Source of the DNA: an uncultured Eubacteriales bacterium
Lineage (GTDB): Bacteria; Bacillota; Clostridia; Oscillospirales; CAG-272
Assembly: GCA_934481515.1 (NCBI GenBank)
Contig: CAKSPO010000027.1
Span: 1 to 26,308 of the forward strand
Direction: 5' to 3'
Length of the DNA: 26,308 bases
A model generated the notes under the pieces. The model did not search any database. It saw nothing but the letters and a program-made list of their open reading frames with translations, and was not told the DNA's origin. This document shows positions 6,527 to 14,983 of the stretch, piece after piece (the stretch's first letter is position 1; each line of letters opens with the position of its first letter). The position numbers and the translations under genes are program-made.

Positions 6527-9500
6527 TTATGCCTCTTCGTTCCCGTCCGCGCTGTTTTGCGGATTGTCCACAAATCTTTCCATATACTGCTCCGCCGTGA
6601 TCAGAATGGCACGGGGCTTGGAGCCGTCGGGCGGGGAAACGAACCCGTCCGCCTGCATCCGGTCAATCAGCTTGGCGGCTCGGCTGTAGCCAACCTCCAG
6701 CTTCCGTTGCAGAAGGGAGGTGGATACCCGCTTTTCTTCAATGGCAATCCGGACGGCATCCGCATATTTCGGATCATTTCCGCGATCGCCGCCGTCCTCA
6801 CCGGAGGGAACAATGTCATTGCTTTTTCCTTTGTTTCCGCACTGGGCGGCAAGCTCTTTGAGTTTACTGATAAAGTGCTCGTCGTATTCGGCGGTGCCGT
6901 TGGTGGCACGGATGAATTCGCAGATTTTCTTGACCTCGCTGTCATCGACAAACGCACCCTGTACCCGCGCGGGCTTGAGTGCTCCGATGGGGGAGAAGAG
7001 CATATCGCCGCGACCGGTTAGCTTTTCGGCACCCGCGCAGTCCAGAATGGTGCGCGAGTCCACCTGAGAGGAGACAGTGAATGCAATCCGGGAGGGAATG
7101 TTGGATTTAATCAGACCGGTGACAACATCCACGGACGGACGCTGGGTACCCACAATCAGGTGCATTCCGGCGGCACGCGCCTTTTGCGCAATCCGGCAGA
7201 TAGCGGTTTCCACCTCGTCCGGAGCCGTCATCATCAGGTCAGCCAACTCGTCGATGATAATGACGATCTGCGGCAGGAACGGCTTGTCAGGGTCATCCTT
7301 GGTGATGCTGTTATAGCCGGCAAGGTCGTGAACGCCGACCTCTTCAAACAAATCAAAGCGATGCTCCATTTCCTCCACAGAGGCTTGCAGGGCGCCCGCC
7401 GCATCCTTCGGCGTGGTGACGATCGGAGCCATCAGGTGCGGAATGTTCTTGTAAATGCTGAACTCTACTTTTTTCGGGTCGATCAGCACCAGCTTGACCT
7501 CATCCGGTCTTGCCTTGTAGAGAATACTCAGAATGATGCAGTTGATGCAGACCGACTTACCGCTTCCCGTGGTACCCGCAACCAGGAGGTGGGGCATTTT
7601 TGCAATGTTCATCAGGAGCGGATGACCGGCAACGTCGTCGCCGAGACAGGCGGTGAGCCGGCTGGAGGCTTCCGCAAAGGCGCGGCTCTCAATCAGCTCC
7701 CGCAGATAGACGGTACTGCGGGTCGGGTTGGGAACCTCGACACCGACGGCATTCTTTCCGGGAATCGGCGCTTCCATCCGGACGCCGCCCGGAGAGCGGA
7801 GAGAAAGTGCAATATCGTCCGCCAGATTGACAATGGTACGGACGCGGACGCCGGCTTCCGGCGTGACCTCATACCGCGTAACGGTAGGTCCGTTGGCGTA
7901 GTTGATCTCTTTTGTCTTGACATTGAAGCTGTTCAGCGTCGCGGCAAGCTGTTCCATGTTTGCCTTGATCTCTTCCAGATTTTCCTGCGTCATCGGCTCT
8001 GCGGGATGCAGATAGGAGACCGGCGGGAAAATATATGGCTTTTTCTCCGCGTCGGTCGCCTTCGGAACGGAGACCTTCGGATTGACGGGAGCCTTCGGAG
8101 CCGGAGCGGCAGTGGACTTGGTAGCGCCTTTGACCGCACTTCCGCATTCCGCGCCGGAGCGCGGCAGACGAACCTGCGTCGCTTCTATTTTTTCAAACTC
8201 TTCTTGGGAAAGACCAAAGTCCTGCGGCTTGATGTCCGCCTGGCGGTAAACGGTTCCTTCCGGTGCTTTTTTGGCAGGCGCCGCAGCGGGAGCGGGACGT
8301 ACACCGGAAATCGGTTTTGCCGCTCCGCCCGCGGGAGTCGATGCGGGCGTGCCGACTGCATTGGCTGCAGACCGTACCGCAGAGGATGGAGCTGTCTTGC
8401 CCGCCGGAGCGGTTGCAGATCCCGTTGCAGGACGCGGTCCGGTACCGCTCACTCTGGCGGGAGCCTGACGGCCGGAGCCGGACAGCGGAACCTCCGGCGG
8501 AACGGGCGCATGCTTTGGCACCGGACGCGCGGGAACGGGATCCGGATTGACAAAGATGGTTTTCAGATCAAAGTTCTTTTCCGCCCGCGGGGTACGGTGC
8601 GCCTGCCGGGGATCGTTTTTCGGGAAGATCGGCTCCACGGCACCGTCCCGGTTTTCGGCGGGATCAATGGGATGCGGAGGGGGAACTACCGGTTGCGCGG
8701 CAGCCTGTGCGGGAGCGGTCTGTCTGACATTTGCCTGCGCGGCGACCGAAGGAGTGCCTGTTGCGGGACCGGTTGCGGAAGCCGCAGAAGCGGTTGTTCC
8801 GTCACTGTTTTGCTCCAGCGCTTTGTTGACGATCGACGGAATGAAGGGCTGTTCCCCGTGGTTCGGATCCGTCGGCGGAATCGGCATGGGTGCCAGTCTT
8901 TCCTCCGGCGATTTTTTCGCCGGAGCCGGCGTTACGACGCGTACCGCTCCGAGCGGTGCCTCTCTTTCGAAAGCGTCCGGGTCATCATCGGTAATCGCTG
9001 TCTGCCCGGTCGTGGTGCGTCGGATTTTCTCTTCCATTTTGGCACGGTTGCCGGCATCTTCCGCGCTCTGCTCACTGAGCGAGGGATTGCGGGAGGGACG
9101 AAGACGACGGCGGTTTCGGAAATATTCCAGCAGATGCTGGGGCGTCATGCCGAGGAAGCAGAACAGCGAACCCGCCAGAAGCAGAAAACCGATGATCAGA
9201 GCGCCCGCATAGCTGCAGACATGATAGAGCGCATATCCGACCTTTCCGCCGATGACACCGCCGCCGGTCATTTCCGCACCGTAGCGCATCAGATCGGATG
9301 CGGAAAAGTTCTGCTGGGACGGGTCAATCTGCGTCAGGCAGAAAACATGAATGACCGCGCCGAGAATGATGAGGAACAGAACGGAAGCGATGGTTTTGGA
9401 AAGAATCAGCCTGTTGTCAATATACCGCTTCCAGAAAATCGCAAGATTGAGCAGCAGGAGCGGCAGCACGAAGGCAGCAGGACCGAACAGCCCGAACAGT

Positions 9501-10150
9501 CCGTAGCAGATATAATAGCCGAGCGGTCCCATCCAGTGATCCGAAGGGGAGGGCAGGGCATTTTTCCAGTTGCAGAAAAGATTCAGAAGCAGGGAAATGC
9601 CGATGAAAACGGCAAGCCCCGCCAGAACAAACGGAATGACCTGATGCGCAGGACGTGCGGAGCGCGGAAGATTCAGGTCGACCTCCGGCTTTTTGTCGTT
9701 TTTTCTCCGGGTGCCTCCCGCAGGCGCGGCGGTTGAGGAACGGACCGTGTCATCGGAGCGGGACTTCCCGCGTCCTGCAGCACTCCCGGAGGAACCCTTC
9801 TGCGGAGCCTCCGACCGGACGGTTTTTTTTACGGTGTCTGAGTAGGCTGTTCTCTGACGCGCGGGGCGTTGCACCGAGGCACCGGCGGTTCGCGCTTGGG
9901 CGGAAGAAGCGGAAGGGGATTCGCAGGAAGGGTTGTCCGAAGCGGGAGCGTCCGGCTTTTGTTCCTGTGCCGAAGCCGGCGCGGGTTCGGCAGGTGCCGC
10001 CTGTCGCGGAGCGAAAGGCTCCTGCGGGTCAAACGGCGAGGTACGGACGTTTCCGAACGGCTCGTCATAGGCGTCGCTTTTTTTTCTTTGACTTTTTGCC
10101 GGAATCCGGGCAGGCTCGTTTTCCGGATTTTTTTGATTCAGATCGGTCAT
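6527..10150 (-). CDS. ftsK: FtsK/SpoIIIE-family DNA translocase
   Basis: A 1207-residue membrane-anchored dsDNA pump. A disordered, charged N-terminus (1-165) precedes about four or five membrane segments (roughly 171-192, 210-240, 251-272, 300-334). A very long Ala/Pro-rich linker (about 340-780) follows. The motor has Walker A GTTGSGKS (859-866) and Walker B IVIIIDE (near 966). A C-terminal winged-helix gamma domain (about 1127-1190) resembles those that read KOPS/SRS sequences. It moves chromosome ends through the septum in division or sporulation. The linker makes it longer than Bacillus SpoIIIE. ATG 10150 was chosen because MTDLNQ begins the hydrophilic domain and AAAGGA lies upstream; the frame stays open to 10237, so a longer N-terminus is possible. 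Confidence 0.93.
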   Translation of the reverse strand: MTDLNQKNPENEPARIPAKSQRKKSDAYDEPFGNVRTSPFDPQEPFAPRQAAPAEPAPASAQEQKPDAPASDNPSCESPSASSAQARTAGASVQRPARQRTAYSDTVKKTVRSEAPQKGSSGSAAGRGKSRSDDTVRSSTAAPAGGTRRKNDKKPEVDLNLPRSARPAHQVIPFVLAGLAVFIGISLLLNLFCNWKNALPSPSDHWMGPLGYYICYGLFGLFGPAAFVLPLLLLNLAIFWKRYIDNRLILSKTIASVLFLIILGAVIHVFCLTQIDPSQQNFSASDLMRYGAEMTGGGVIGGKVGYALYHVCSYAGALIIGFLLLAGSLFCFLGMTPQHLLEYFRNRRRLRPSRNPSLSEQSAEDAGNRAKMEEKIRRTTTGQTAITDDDPDAFEREAPLGAVRVVTPAPAKKSPEERLAPMPIPPTDPNHGEQPFIPSIVNKALEQNSDGTTASAASATGPATGTPSVAAQANVRQTAPAQAAAQPVVPPPHPIDPAENRDGAVEPIFPKNDPRQAHRTPRAEKNFDLKTIFVNPDPVPARPVPKHAPVPPEVPLSGSGRQAPARVSGTGPRPATGSATAPAGKTAPSSAVRSAANAVGTPASTPAGGAAKPISGVRPAPAAAPAKKAPEGTVYRQADIKPQDFGLSQEEFEKIEATQVRLPRSGAECGSAVKGATKSTAAPAPKAPVNPKVSVPKATDAEKKPYIFPPVSYLHPAEPMTQENLEEIKANMEQLAATLNSFNVKTKEINYANGPTVTRYEVTPEAGVRVRTIVNLADDIALSLRSPGGVRMEAPIPGKNAVGVEVPNPTRSTVYLRELIESRAFAEASSRLTACLGDDVAGHPLLMNIAKMPHLLVAGTTGSGKSVCINCIILSILYKARPDEVKLVLIDPKKVEFSIYKNIPHLMAPIVTTPKDAAGALQASVEEMEHRFDLFEEVGVHDLAGYNSITKDDPDKPFLPQIVIIIDELADLMMTAPDEVETAICRIAQKARAAGMHLIVGTQRPSVDVVTGLIKSNIPSRIAFTVSSQVDSRTILDCAGAEKLTGRGDMLFSPIGALKPARVQGAFVDDSEVKKICEFIRATNGTAEYDEHFISKLKELAAQCGNKGKSNDIVPSGEDGGDRGNDPKYADAVRIAIEEKRVSTSLLQRKLEVGYSRAAKLIDRMQADGFVSPPDGSKPRAILITAEQYMERFVDNPQNSADGNEEA

Positions 10151-10246
10151 GAAGCGCTCAAATCCTTTCTTTGAAAAATGAAGGAGTATGAAAACCGCAC
10201 CATCCCTCATGGGAATGGCTCGGAAAGAAACAAACATCTATATTAT

Positions 10247-10275
10247 AGTATAGCATTTTCCGGAAGGAATTGCAA
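10247..10275 (-). promoter_or_regulatory. Candidate sigma-A promoter for ftsK
   Basis: On the minus strand TTGCAA (10270-10275), a 17-nt spacer and TATACT (10247-10252) form a plausible -35/-10 pair, about 100 nt before the ftsK start. Confidence 0.6.
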
Positions 10276-10414
10276 GCACAAGTTTCAAGTTTTTTTTGAA
10301 AAAATAGAAATTTTTTTGCATTCAAAAAATTCCAAAAAAGGAACACAAAAAGAAAAAATAAAATGATTTTCTATTTACTTGTTCCTGATTTGGAAAAATA
10401 TTAGAAAAAATCTA

Positions 10415-10443
10415 TTGACAAAAAAGGGAGAATCGTGTATAAT
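10415..10443 (+). promoter_or_regulatory. Consensus sigma-A promoter for recA
   Basis: A perfect TTGACA (10415-10420) and a perfect TATAAT (10438-10443) are separated by 17 nt, 49 nt upstream of the recA ATG. The palindrome TTCATATGAA (10447-10456) sits directly downstream, near the expected transcription start. No standard Gram-positive LexA box (GAAC-N4-GTTC) overlaps it. The rest of the 10276-10414 gap is very AT-rich with no gene. Confidence 0.88.
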
Positions 10444-10491
10444 GTGTTCATATGAAAAAACGGCGGATGCGCCGGAGAAAGGATACGGGTT

Positions 10492-11625
10492 ATGGCAACC
10501 TCCAAAAAAACAAAGCTTCCGGTCATCACCGATCTTGACGAAGCCGGAAAGAAACAGGCACTCAAAACAACAATGACACAGATCGAACGGGAGTTCGGTG
10601 CCGGATCCATCATGAAGCTGGGAGAGAATACACATATGTCGGTACAGGCAATCCATACCGGCTCTCTTTCTTTGGATCTTGCACTGGGCATCGGCGGCGT
10701 TCCGCGCGGACGGATTATCGAAATCTTCGGTCCGGAGTCCTCCGGTAAAACAACCGTTGCGCTTCACATTCTCGCCGAAGTGCAGAAGCAGAACGGCACC
10801 GCCGCCTTTATCGACGCAGAGCACGCACTGGATCCCGTATATGCCAAGGCGCTGGGGGTCAACATCAACGAACTGCTGGTGTCTCAGCCGGACTGCGGAG
10901 AGGACGCACTTGAAATCTGCGAGGCGCTTGCCCGTTCCAGCGCCGTGGATGCCATCGTTATCGACTCGGTTGCCGCACTGGTTCCGCGGCAGGAAATCGA
11001 AGGAGATATGGGACAGTCCATGGTCGGCGTGCAGGCAAGAATGATGTCGCAGGCAATGCGCAAGCTTTCCGGTGTCATTTCCAAAAGCAATTGCGTGGTC
11101 ATCTTCATCAACCAAATCCGGGAAAAGGTCGGCGTAATCTACGGCAATCCGGAAACCACACCGGGTGGCCGTGCACTCAAGTTCTTCGCCTCTGTCCGGA
11201 TTGACATCCGGAAGACCGAGCAGCTGAAGGAAGGAAATGAGGTTTACGGAAACCACGTCAAATGCAAGATCGTGAAAAATAAGGTTGCTCCTCCGTTCCG
11301 CATGGCGGAATTCGATATTCTCTACGGAAAGGGTATTTCCCGCACCGGTGAGGTGCTGGACTTTGCCATTGCACTGGAGATCATCAAAAAGAGCGGCTCG
11401 TGGTTCTCTTATAACGGAGAGCGTATCGGTCAGGGCAAAGAAAACATCCGCAAGCTGCTGGAAAACAATCCGGAGCTTCTTGCCGAGGTGGAGCAGAAGG
11501 TGCGTAGCATGAGTGATCGCGCACAGATGACGATGGATCAGGAATTCGAGGTTGACGAGGAAGATGAAGAGGACGGAGATTTTGACCTTCGCCTGTCCGG
11601 CGGGGACTCCGCAGATGAGGAGTGA
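10492..11625 (+). CDS. recA: Recombinase RecA
   Basis: A 377-residue RecA with the full core: Walker A GPESSGKTT (80-88), catalytic Glu110 in FIDAEHALDP, Walker B AIVIDS ending at Asp158, the L1/L2 region, and the conserved VGVIYGNPETTPGGRALKF block. The C-terminus is strongly acidic, as in other RecA proteins. It forms ATP-dependent filaments on ssDNA for homologous recombination and activates LexA cleavage. The ATG is set by the family N-terminus and AAAGGAT upstream. recX overlaps its 3' end by 11 nt, giving the common recA-recX operon. It has its own consensus promoter, divergent from ftsK. Confidence 0.99.
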   Translation: MATSKKTKLPVITDLDEAGKKQALKTTMTQIEREFGAGSIMKLGENTHMSVQAIHTGSLSLDLALGIGGVPRGRIIEIFGPESSGKTTVALHILAEVQKQNGTAAFIDAEHALDPVYAKALGVNINELLVSQPDCGEDALEICEALARSSAVDAIVIDSVAALVPRQEIEGDMGQSMVGVQARMMSQAMRKLSGVISKSNCVVIFINQIREKVGVIYGNPETTPGGRALKFFASVRIDIRKTEQLKEGNEVYGNHVKCKIVKNKVAPPFRMAEFDILYGKGISRTGEVLDFAIALEIIKKSGSWFSYNGERIGQGKENIRKLLENNPELLAEVEQKVRSMSDRAQMTMDQEFEVDEEDEEDGDFDLRLSGGDSADEE

Positions 11626-12295
11626 TCCTGCGGGTTACGGCGGCTTTTCCGATGATCCCGTGTATACCATATCCGGTATTATCGCACAGAACAACCATTC
11701 TGAGGTTCTGATCCGCGGGACAGAGGAGAGTGCGGACGGAAAAGAACAGTTCGGCTTTCCGCTGACCATGGAGCAGTATCTGCAGCTGAAACCGGAAAAT
11801 GGAAGAATTTCCGGAGAGGAATACGAGACACTGCGTGCGGCATCCGAGCTTTGCCGCGCGCTTCGGAGCGGGGAAAGCCTGCTTTCCTACGGTTCCAACT
11901 CCGCACAGATGCTGACGCGGAAGCTGGTGCAAAGAGGATACCGCCGGGAGGTGGCGGAGCATGCGGTGGAAGCACTTTCCGACATGGGGCTGATCAATGA
12001 AAAAAAGGATATGCAACGGGAAGCGGAGAAATGCCTTCTCAAGCTGTGGGGAGAAAAGCGGATCAACGCACACTTGTGGAGCCGCGGTTTTCAGGCAGAG
12101 GTGCTGTCCGCCTTGCCGGAGGTGCTTTCCGAAGTGGATTTTTCGGAGAATTGCGCCAGACTGATCCGAAAGCACTACGGTACGGTGCCGGAAAATCCGG
12201 ACGAGCAGCACCGGATGTGCGCGTTCCTTTCCCGCTACGGGTATACGCTGGATCAGATTCGCGCGGCAATCCGGCAGGTTCGCTCCGAGCCGTAA
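11615..12295 (+). CDS. recX: Regulatory protein RecX
   Basis: A 226-residue RecX-family protein made of three-helix repeats. The signature segments are SNSAQMLTRKLVQRGYRREV, followed by LSDMGLINEKKDMQREA and a third repeat FLSRYGYTLDQIRAAI at the C-terminus. RecX binds the RecA filament and limits or remodels it. The N-terminal beta-rich part (about 90 residues) matches the longer Firmicute form. The frame is open from 11552, but ATG 11615 gives an 11-nt overlap with the recA end, which suggests translational coupling. The ribosome binding site is only GGCGGGG, so the start is moderately certain. Confidence 0.88.
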   Translation: MRSDPAGYGGFSDDPVYTISGIIAQNNHSEVLIRGTEESADGKEQFGFPLTMEQYLQLKPENGRISGEEYETLRAASELCRALRSGESLLSYGSNSAQMLTRKLVQRGYRREVAEHAVEALSDMGLINEKKDMQREAEKCLLKLWGEKRINAHLWSRGFQAEVLSALPEVLSEVDFSENCARLIRKHYGTVPENPDEQHRMCAFLSRYGYTLDQIRAAIRQVRSEP

Positions 12296-12313
12296 GCTTT
12301 TACGAAAATGATA

Positions 12314-12360
12314 AAAGGCGTTGTGAGAAAACTCAAAATGAGCTTTCTCACAACGCCTTT
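12314..12360. terminator. Bidirectional hairpin terminator, copy C of the ACTCA/TGAGT family
   Basis: A perfect 17-bp stem AAAGGCGTTGTGAGAAA / TTTCTCACAACGCCTTT, one mismatch, then CTCA/TGAG around an AAA loop. On the minus strand it is followed by TTTTATC. It lies between convergent recX and the TIGR04086 gene and can serve both. The inner core resembles the hairpins at 5241-5280 and 26245-26283, but the 25-nt tag is absent. Confidence 0.8.
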
Positions 12361-12479
12361 CCCATAAGGTCAGGCACGACTCCGTGAATCGGTCGGTGTT
12401 TCAGTTGCGTCCGACGGCAGCAAAGCAGCTGAACTCGCATCATTTATGCCTATGCCGGAATCCGAACCGGTATTTTGAG

Positions 12480-12507
12480 GGCTGTGAAAATATCGTTTTT
12501 TACAGCT
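12480..12507. terminator. Second hairpin between recX and the TIGR04086 gene
   Basis: GGCTGTGAAAA (12480-12490) pairs with TTTTTACAGCT (12497-12507), with G-U wobbles, in a stem of about 11 bp. It lies 53 nt past the minus-strand stop. It shares its 11-nt left arm exactly with the hairpin at 5120-5151. There is no long T-run on either side, so its function as a terminator is uncertain. The interval 12361-12479 between the hairpins shows no gene. Confidence 0.5.
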
Positions 12508-12559
12508 CCGCTTTCCGTTGCGGATGGTCACAAACGGATTTTACGGAGCACGGGAATTT

Positions 12560-13039
12560 TCAGTGTCTTCTCCGTTTGATGCCTTTGAACTTCTGCCGCT
12601 CCGACTTTCGCCCGATTACAGCCCCCGCAACCGAGAGAACAAGAAAGCCGAAATGCAAAAGACAGCTGACCCATGCAGGATAGCCGGATGCCAGCGGAAC
12701 GAAAAACAGGGATGCCGGCAGCATGACCGCGAACAGAACGCACCCGACGGAAAGCCCGCAGAGAAATGCCGCATGCCCGTGCAGGCGGATGGCATAGACG
12801 CCTCCGAGAAACGCCGTCAGCGCGGCGGAAAGAATACCGAAGGGCAGAATCCAAAGATTCGGATCCGATGTAAAGTAGGCGACAAGCGAAAGAATCAGAA
12901 GCAATAAAAGTCCTGTCAACAGCGCCCACAGTACACTTTTTCCGATATTCCGGAGGAAAAGGACAGGAGAATCTGCTGGAACGCTCCCACGCTGTGTTTT
13001 ACCGGCACGCCTGCCTGCTTTTTTTGTGAATGTCTCCAT
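12560..13039 (-). CDS. TIGR04086-family (DUF3792-like) membrane protein
   Basis: A 159-residue protein with a basic, Lys/Arg-rich N-terminus, four hydrophobic segments (about 36-56, 62-84, 89-115, 122-142) and a basic C-terminal tail, so both ends are probably cytoplasmic. The length, four-helix plan and position directly behind yajC match the TIGR04086 family of Firmicutes, whose function is not established. Assignment rests on context and architecture rather than a sharp motif. GGAGG 8 nt before ATG 13039 sets the start, but that Shine-Dalgarno sequence is buried in a 13-bp hairpin (13041-13096). Confidence 0.75.
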   Translation of the reverse strand: METFTKKAGRRAGKTQRGSVPADSPVLFLRNIGKSVLWALLTGLLLLLILSLVAYFTSDPNLWILPFGILSAALTAFLGGVYAIRLHGHAAFLCGLSVGCVLFAVMLPASLFFVPLASGYPAWVSCLLHFGFLVLSVAGAVIGRKSERQKFKGIKRRRH

Positions 13040-13040
13040 A

Positions 13041-13096
13041 AAAATAACCTCCGTTCCGGACTGCTGTTTCCAGCATATTCGGTCGGAGGCTATTTT
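13041..13096 (-). promoter_or_regulatory. Intercistronic hairpin (yajC terminator / SD-sequestering structure)
   Basis: In the minus-strand RNA, 13084-13096 (AAAATAGCCTCCG) pairs with 13041-13053 (CGGAGG followed by an A/U-rich run) in 13 bp with one G-U. Inside is a second hairpin TGCTG-GAAA-CAGCA (13062-13075) with a GNRA-type tetraloop. The 3' arm contains the Shine-Dalgarno GGAGG (13048-13052) of the downstream gene, and a U-rich stretch follows up to its ATG. It can act as the yajC terminator, as a translational block, or both. Confidence 0.7.
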
Positions 13097-13117
13097 ATGA
13101 TTTCTGCACGGAATTTT

Positions 13118-13396
13118 TCAGCCGTCTGCGTCCTCTGCCTTGACATCCACGCGGCTGACAGCGGTTTTGAGGATGCGGATTTTCGTGCGCTCATGCGTGG
13201 TTTCGATGACGCACGTTTCTTCCTTGATGCTGACGATTCTACCGATGATTCCGCCGATGGTGGTAATTTCATCACCCACGGCAAGATTGTTGCGCATCTG
13301 GTTCGTTTCTTTTTCCTGCTTTTTCTGGGGACGGATCATGAAAAAGTACATTGTCGCAAAGACAACGACCAACATGATAATCATACTCCACTGCAT
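13118..13396 (-). CDS. yajC: Preprotein translocase subunit YajC
   Basis: A 92-residue protein with one N-terminal membrane helix (about 5-20) directly followed by the family signature FMIRPQKKQEKE, then the soluble domain LAVGDEITTIGGIIGRIVSI with the conserved GDEITTIGG turn. YajC associates with SecDF-YidC around SecYEG; its exact role in Gram-positives is unclear. GGAGGT lies 5 nt before ATG 13396. No secD/secF is in view. It has a promoter in the divergent region shared with rimM and is followed by the TIGR04086-type gene after 78 nt. Confidence 0.95.
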   Translation of the reverse strand: MQWSMIIMLVVVFATMYFFMIRPQKKQEKETNQMRNNLAVGDEITTIGGIIGRIVSIKEETCVIETTHERTKIRILKTAVSRVDVKAEDADG

Positions 13397-13429
13397 AGCA
13401 TACCTCCGGATTTGAACATAATTTCTTTT

Positions 13430-13458
13430 ATTTTAATCGGTTTTTGGCTTATTTACAA
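13430..13458 (-). promoter_or_regulatory. Candidate sigma-A promoter for yajC
   Basis: On the minus strand TTGTAA (13453-13458), 17 nt, TAAAAT (13430-13435), about 34 nt before the yajC start. The surrounding sequence is AT-rich. Confidence 0.6.
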
Positions 13459-13529
13459 GCCCCAAATTGTAAATATTTTAAGAATGTACCGGAATCTTCA
13501 TCTTCGGAAGGATTTTTCCAATCGAAAAC

Positions 13530-13558
13530 TTGCTTTTTTCAGGATGGTGTGGTATACT
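13530..13558 (+). promoter_or_regulatory. Candidate sigma-A promoter for rimM-trmD
   Basis: TTGCTT (13530-13535), 17-nt spacer, TATACT (13553-13558), about 95 nt upstream of rimM. The -35 is weak and the -10 good. Confidence 0.5.
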
Positions 13559-13653
13559 GTCTTGCGGAAGACACCGCGCGGCAAGAGGAGACATCCGGTG
13601 CGGCGCGGAATTTCCGGATTATTTTTCGTTGAAGAAGGGAACAGAGGAACGCG

Positions 13654-14172
13654 ATGAAACAGCCTTATCTGGAGTGTGGAAAGATCATCAATACGCACGG
13701 CTTTCACGGAACGGTCAAATTGGAAAGCTGGTGCGATACGCCTGCGGTTCTGGCATCGCTCTCTGCTTTATGGTTTCGCGACGGCGACGGATACGTACAA
13801 AAGAAGATTCTGCATGCCTCGGTTTTCCGGCAGTTTGTGCTGGCGGATCTGGAGGGCGTGTGCGATGAAACCGCAGCAAATGCTTTGCGCGGTAGCGTCG
13901 TCTATGCCGCACGGGAAGAGCTACCCCTGCCGGCGGGAAGCCGGTTCATTGCGGATCTGATCGGACTTCCGGTTCTCGACGCGGACAGCGGCGAACGCCT
14001 CGGCACGGTTCGCGACGTTCAGACCGGTGGGGTGCGGGATCTGTATGTCATCCGCACGGAGCGGGGAGACGCATTGGTTCCGGCGGTTCCGGAGCTGATG
14101 CCGCGGATTGAGGAGGATGCGGTTTATCTTCGCCCGATTCCGGGACTCCTCGGAGAGGAGGAGCGGACGTGA
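13654..14172 (+). CDS. rimM: Ribosome maturation factor RimM
   Basis: A 172-residue protein with the N-terminal reductase/PRC-type barrel beginning CGKIINTHGFHGTVKLESW and the PRC-barrel half containing DLIGLPVLDADSGERLGTVRDV and DLYVI. RimM binds S19 in the 30S head and assists late 16S rRNA processing. AGAGGA upstream and the conserved N-terminus support ATG 13654. The stop overlaps the trmD start by 4 nt (GTGA), the usual rimM-trmD pairing. The flanking rpsP and rplS of the classical operon are not present here. Confidence 0.94.
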   Translation: MKQPYLECGKIINTHGFHGTVKLESWCDTPAVLASLSALWFRDGDGYVQKKILHASVFRQFVLADLEGVCDETAANALRGSVVYAAREELPLPAGSRFIADLIGLPVLDADSGERLGTVRDVQTGGVRDLYVIRTERGDALVPAVPELMPRIEEDAVYLRPIPGLLGEEERT

Positions 14173-14876
14173 GATTTGACATCATGACGCTTTTTCCGGA
14201 GCTGGTCAATACGGTGCTCGGGGAGAGCATCCTCGGCAGAGCACAGAAAAGCGGGGCAATCACAGTCCGGACGTACAACATCCGGGATTATTCCGAGGAT
14301 AAGCATCACAGGGTGGACGATACGCCTTACGGCGGCGGGAAAGGCATGCTGATGATGGCACCCCCGATTTTCAATTGCTATCAGGCGATTCTGAAGGAAC
14401 AGGAACAGGACGGCTTTTGCCCGAAGGCGCGGCGCGTAATTTATCTCTCCCCGACCGGGCAGGTGCTTTGCCAGAGCAGAGCAGCAGAGCTTGCACGCGA
14501 TTACGATAATCTGATCCTGCTTTGCGGTCACTACGAGGGAGTCGACCGACGGATTGTGGAGGAAATTGTCGATGAGGAAATTTCCATCGGGGACTTTGTC
14601 CTGACCGGCGGAGAGATTCCCGCCTGCATCCTGACGGATTGCGTCGCACGGATGATCGACGGCGTTCTTTCGGATGCGGAATGCTATGAGAAAGAGAGCA
14701 TTTCTTCCGGTCTGTTGGAGTACCCGCAGTATACGCGCCCTTATGATTTTCACGGAAGAACGGTTCCGGAGGTGCTGATTTCCGGACATCATGCAAACAT
14801 AGACCGCTGGCGGAATGAGCAGGCACGAGAGATGACCGAGCGCCTCCGTCCCGATTTGCTGGAGGATCACGAATGA
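14169..14876 (+). CDS. trmD: tRNA (guanine37-N1)-methyltransferase TrmD
   Basis: A 235-residue SPOUT methyltransferase. The trefoil-knot SAM site is visible as LSPTGQ (93-98), CGHYEGVD (119-126) and SIGDFVLTGGE (139-149), followed by the catalytic aspartate (Asp157 in LTDCVAR) and the C-terminal WRNEQA domain. It makes m1G37 next to the anticodon and prevents +1 frameshifting. It starts at GTG 14169, overlapping rimM by 4 nt with GGAGG upstream, so translation is probably coupled. No rplS follows; no clear terminator was seen in the 270-bp gap after it. Confidence 0.96.
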   Translation: MRFDIMTLFPELVNTVLGESILGRAQKSGAITVRTYNIRDYSEDKHHRVDDTPYGGGKGMLMMAPPIFNCYQAILKEQEQDGFCPKARRVIYLSPTGQVLCQSRAAELARDYDNLILLCGHYEGVDRRIVEEIVDEEISIGDFVLTGGEIPACILTDCVARMIDGVLSDAECYEKESISSGLLEYPQYTRPYDFHGRTVPEVLISGHHANIDRWRNEQAREMTERLRPDLLEDHE

Positions 14877-14983
14877 TTTTTTACATTTTTGTGAAAAGGG
14901 CGGAAGCTGATCCGGATCGGGAGCGCGCATCCTCCAATCGAATCGGAACGGCTTGACAGACGGCGGATTTTAGTCACTTTTGA

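Noticed and set aside
5489..7021. A 510-codon open frame on the plus strand spanning holA and the end of ftsK
   Set aside because: It is antisense to two clearly identified genes and crosses their intergenic terminator; composition is unlike a real protein.
7160..9736. An 858-codon open frame on the plus strand
   Set aside because: It lies wholly antisense to ftsK, is extremely rich in Arg/Gly/Cys and has no domain; it is a shadow of the Ala/Pro-rich linker codons.
10276..10410. Poly-A/T tracts before recA considered as an origin-type unwinding element
   Set aside because: No DnaA boxes or iterons accompany it; an AT-rich divergent promoter region is enough.
12395..12440. GTTTCAG...GCAGCTGAAC region considered as a degraded copy of the 25-nt tag
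   Set aside because: Only about 9 bases around GTTCAGC agree and the order to the hairpin differs; not above chance.
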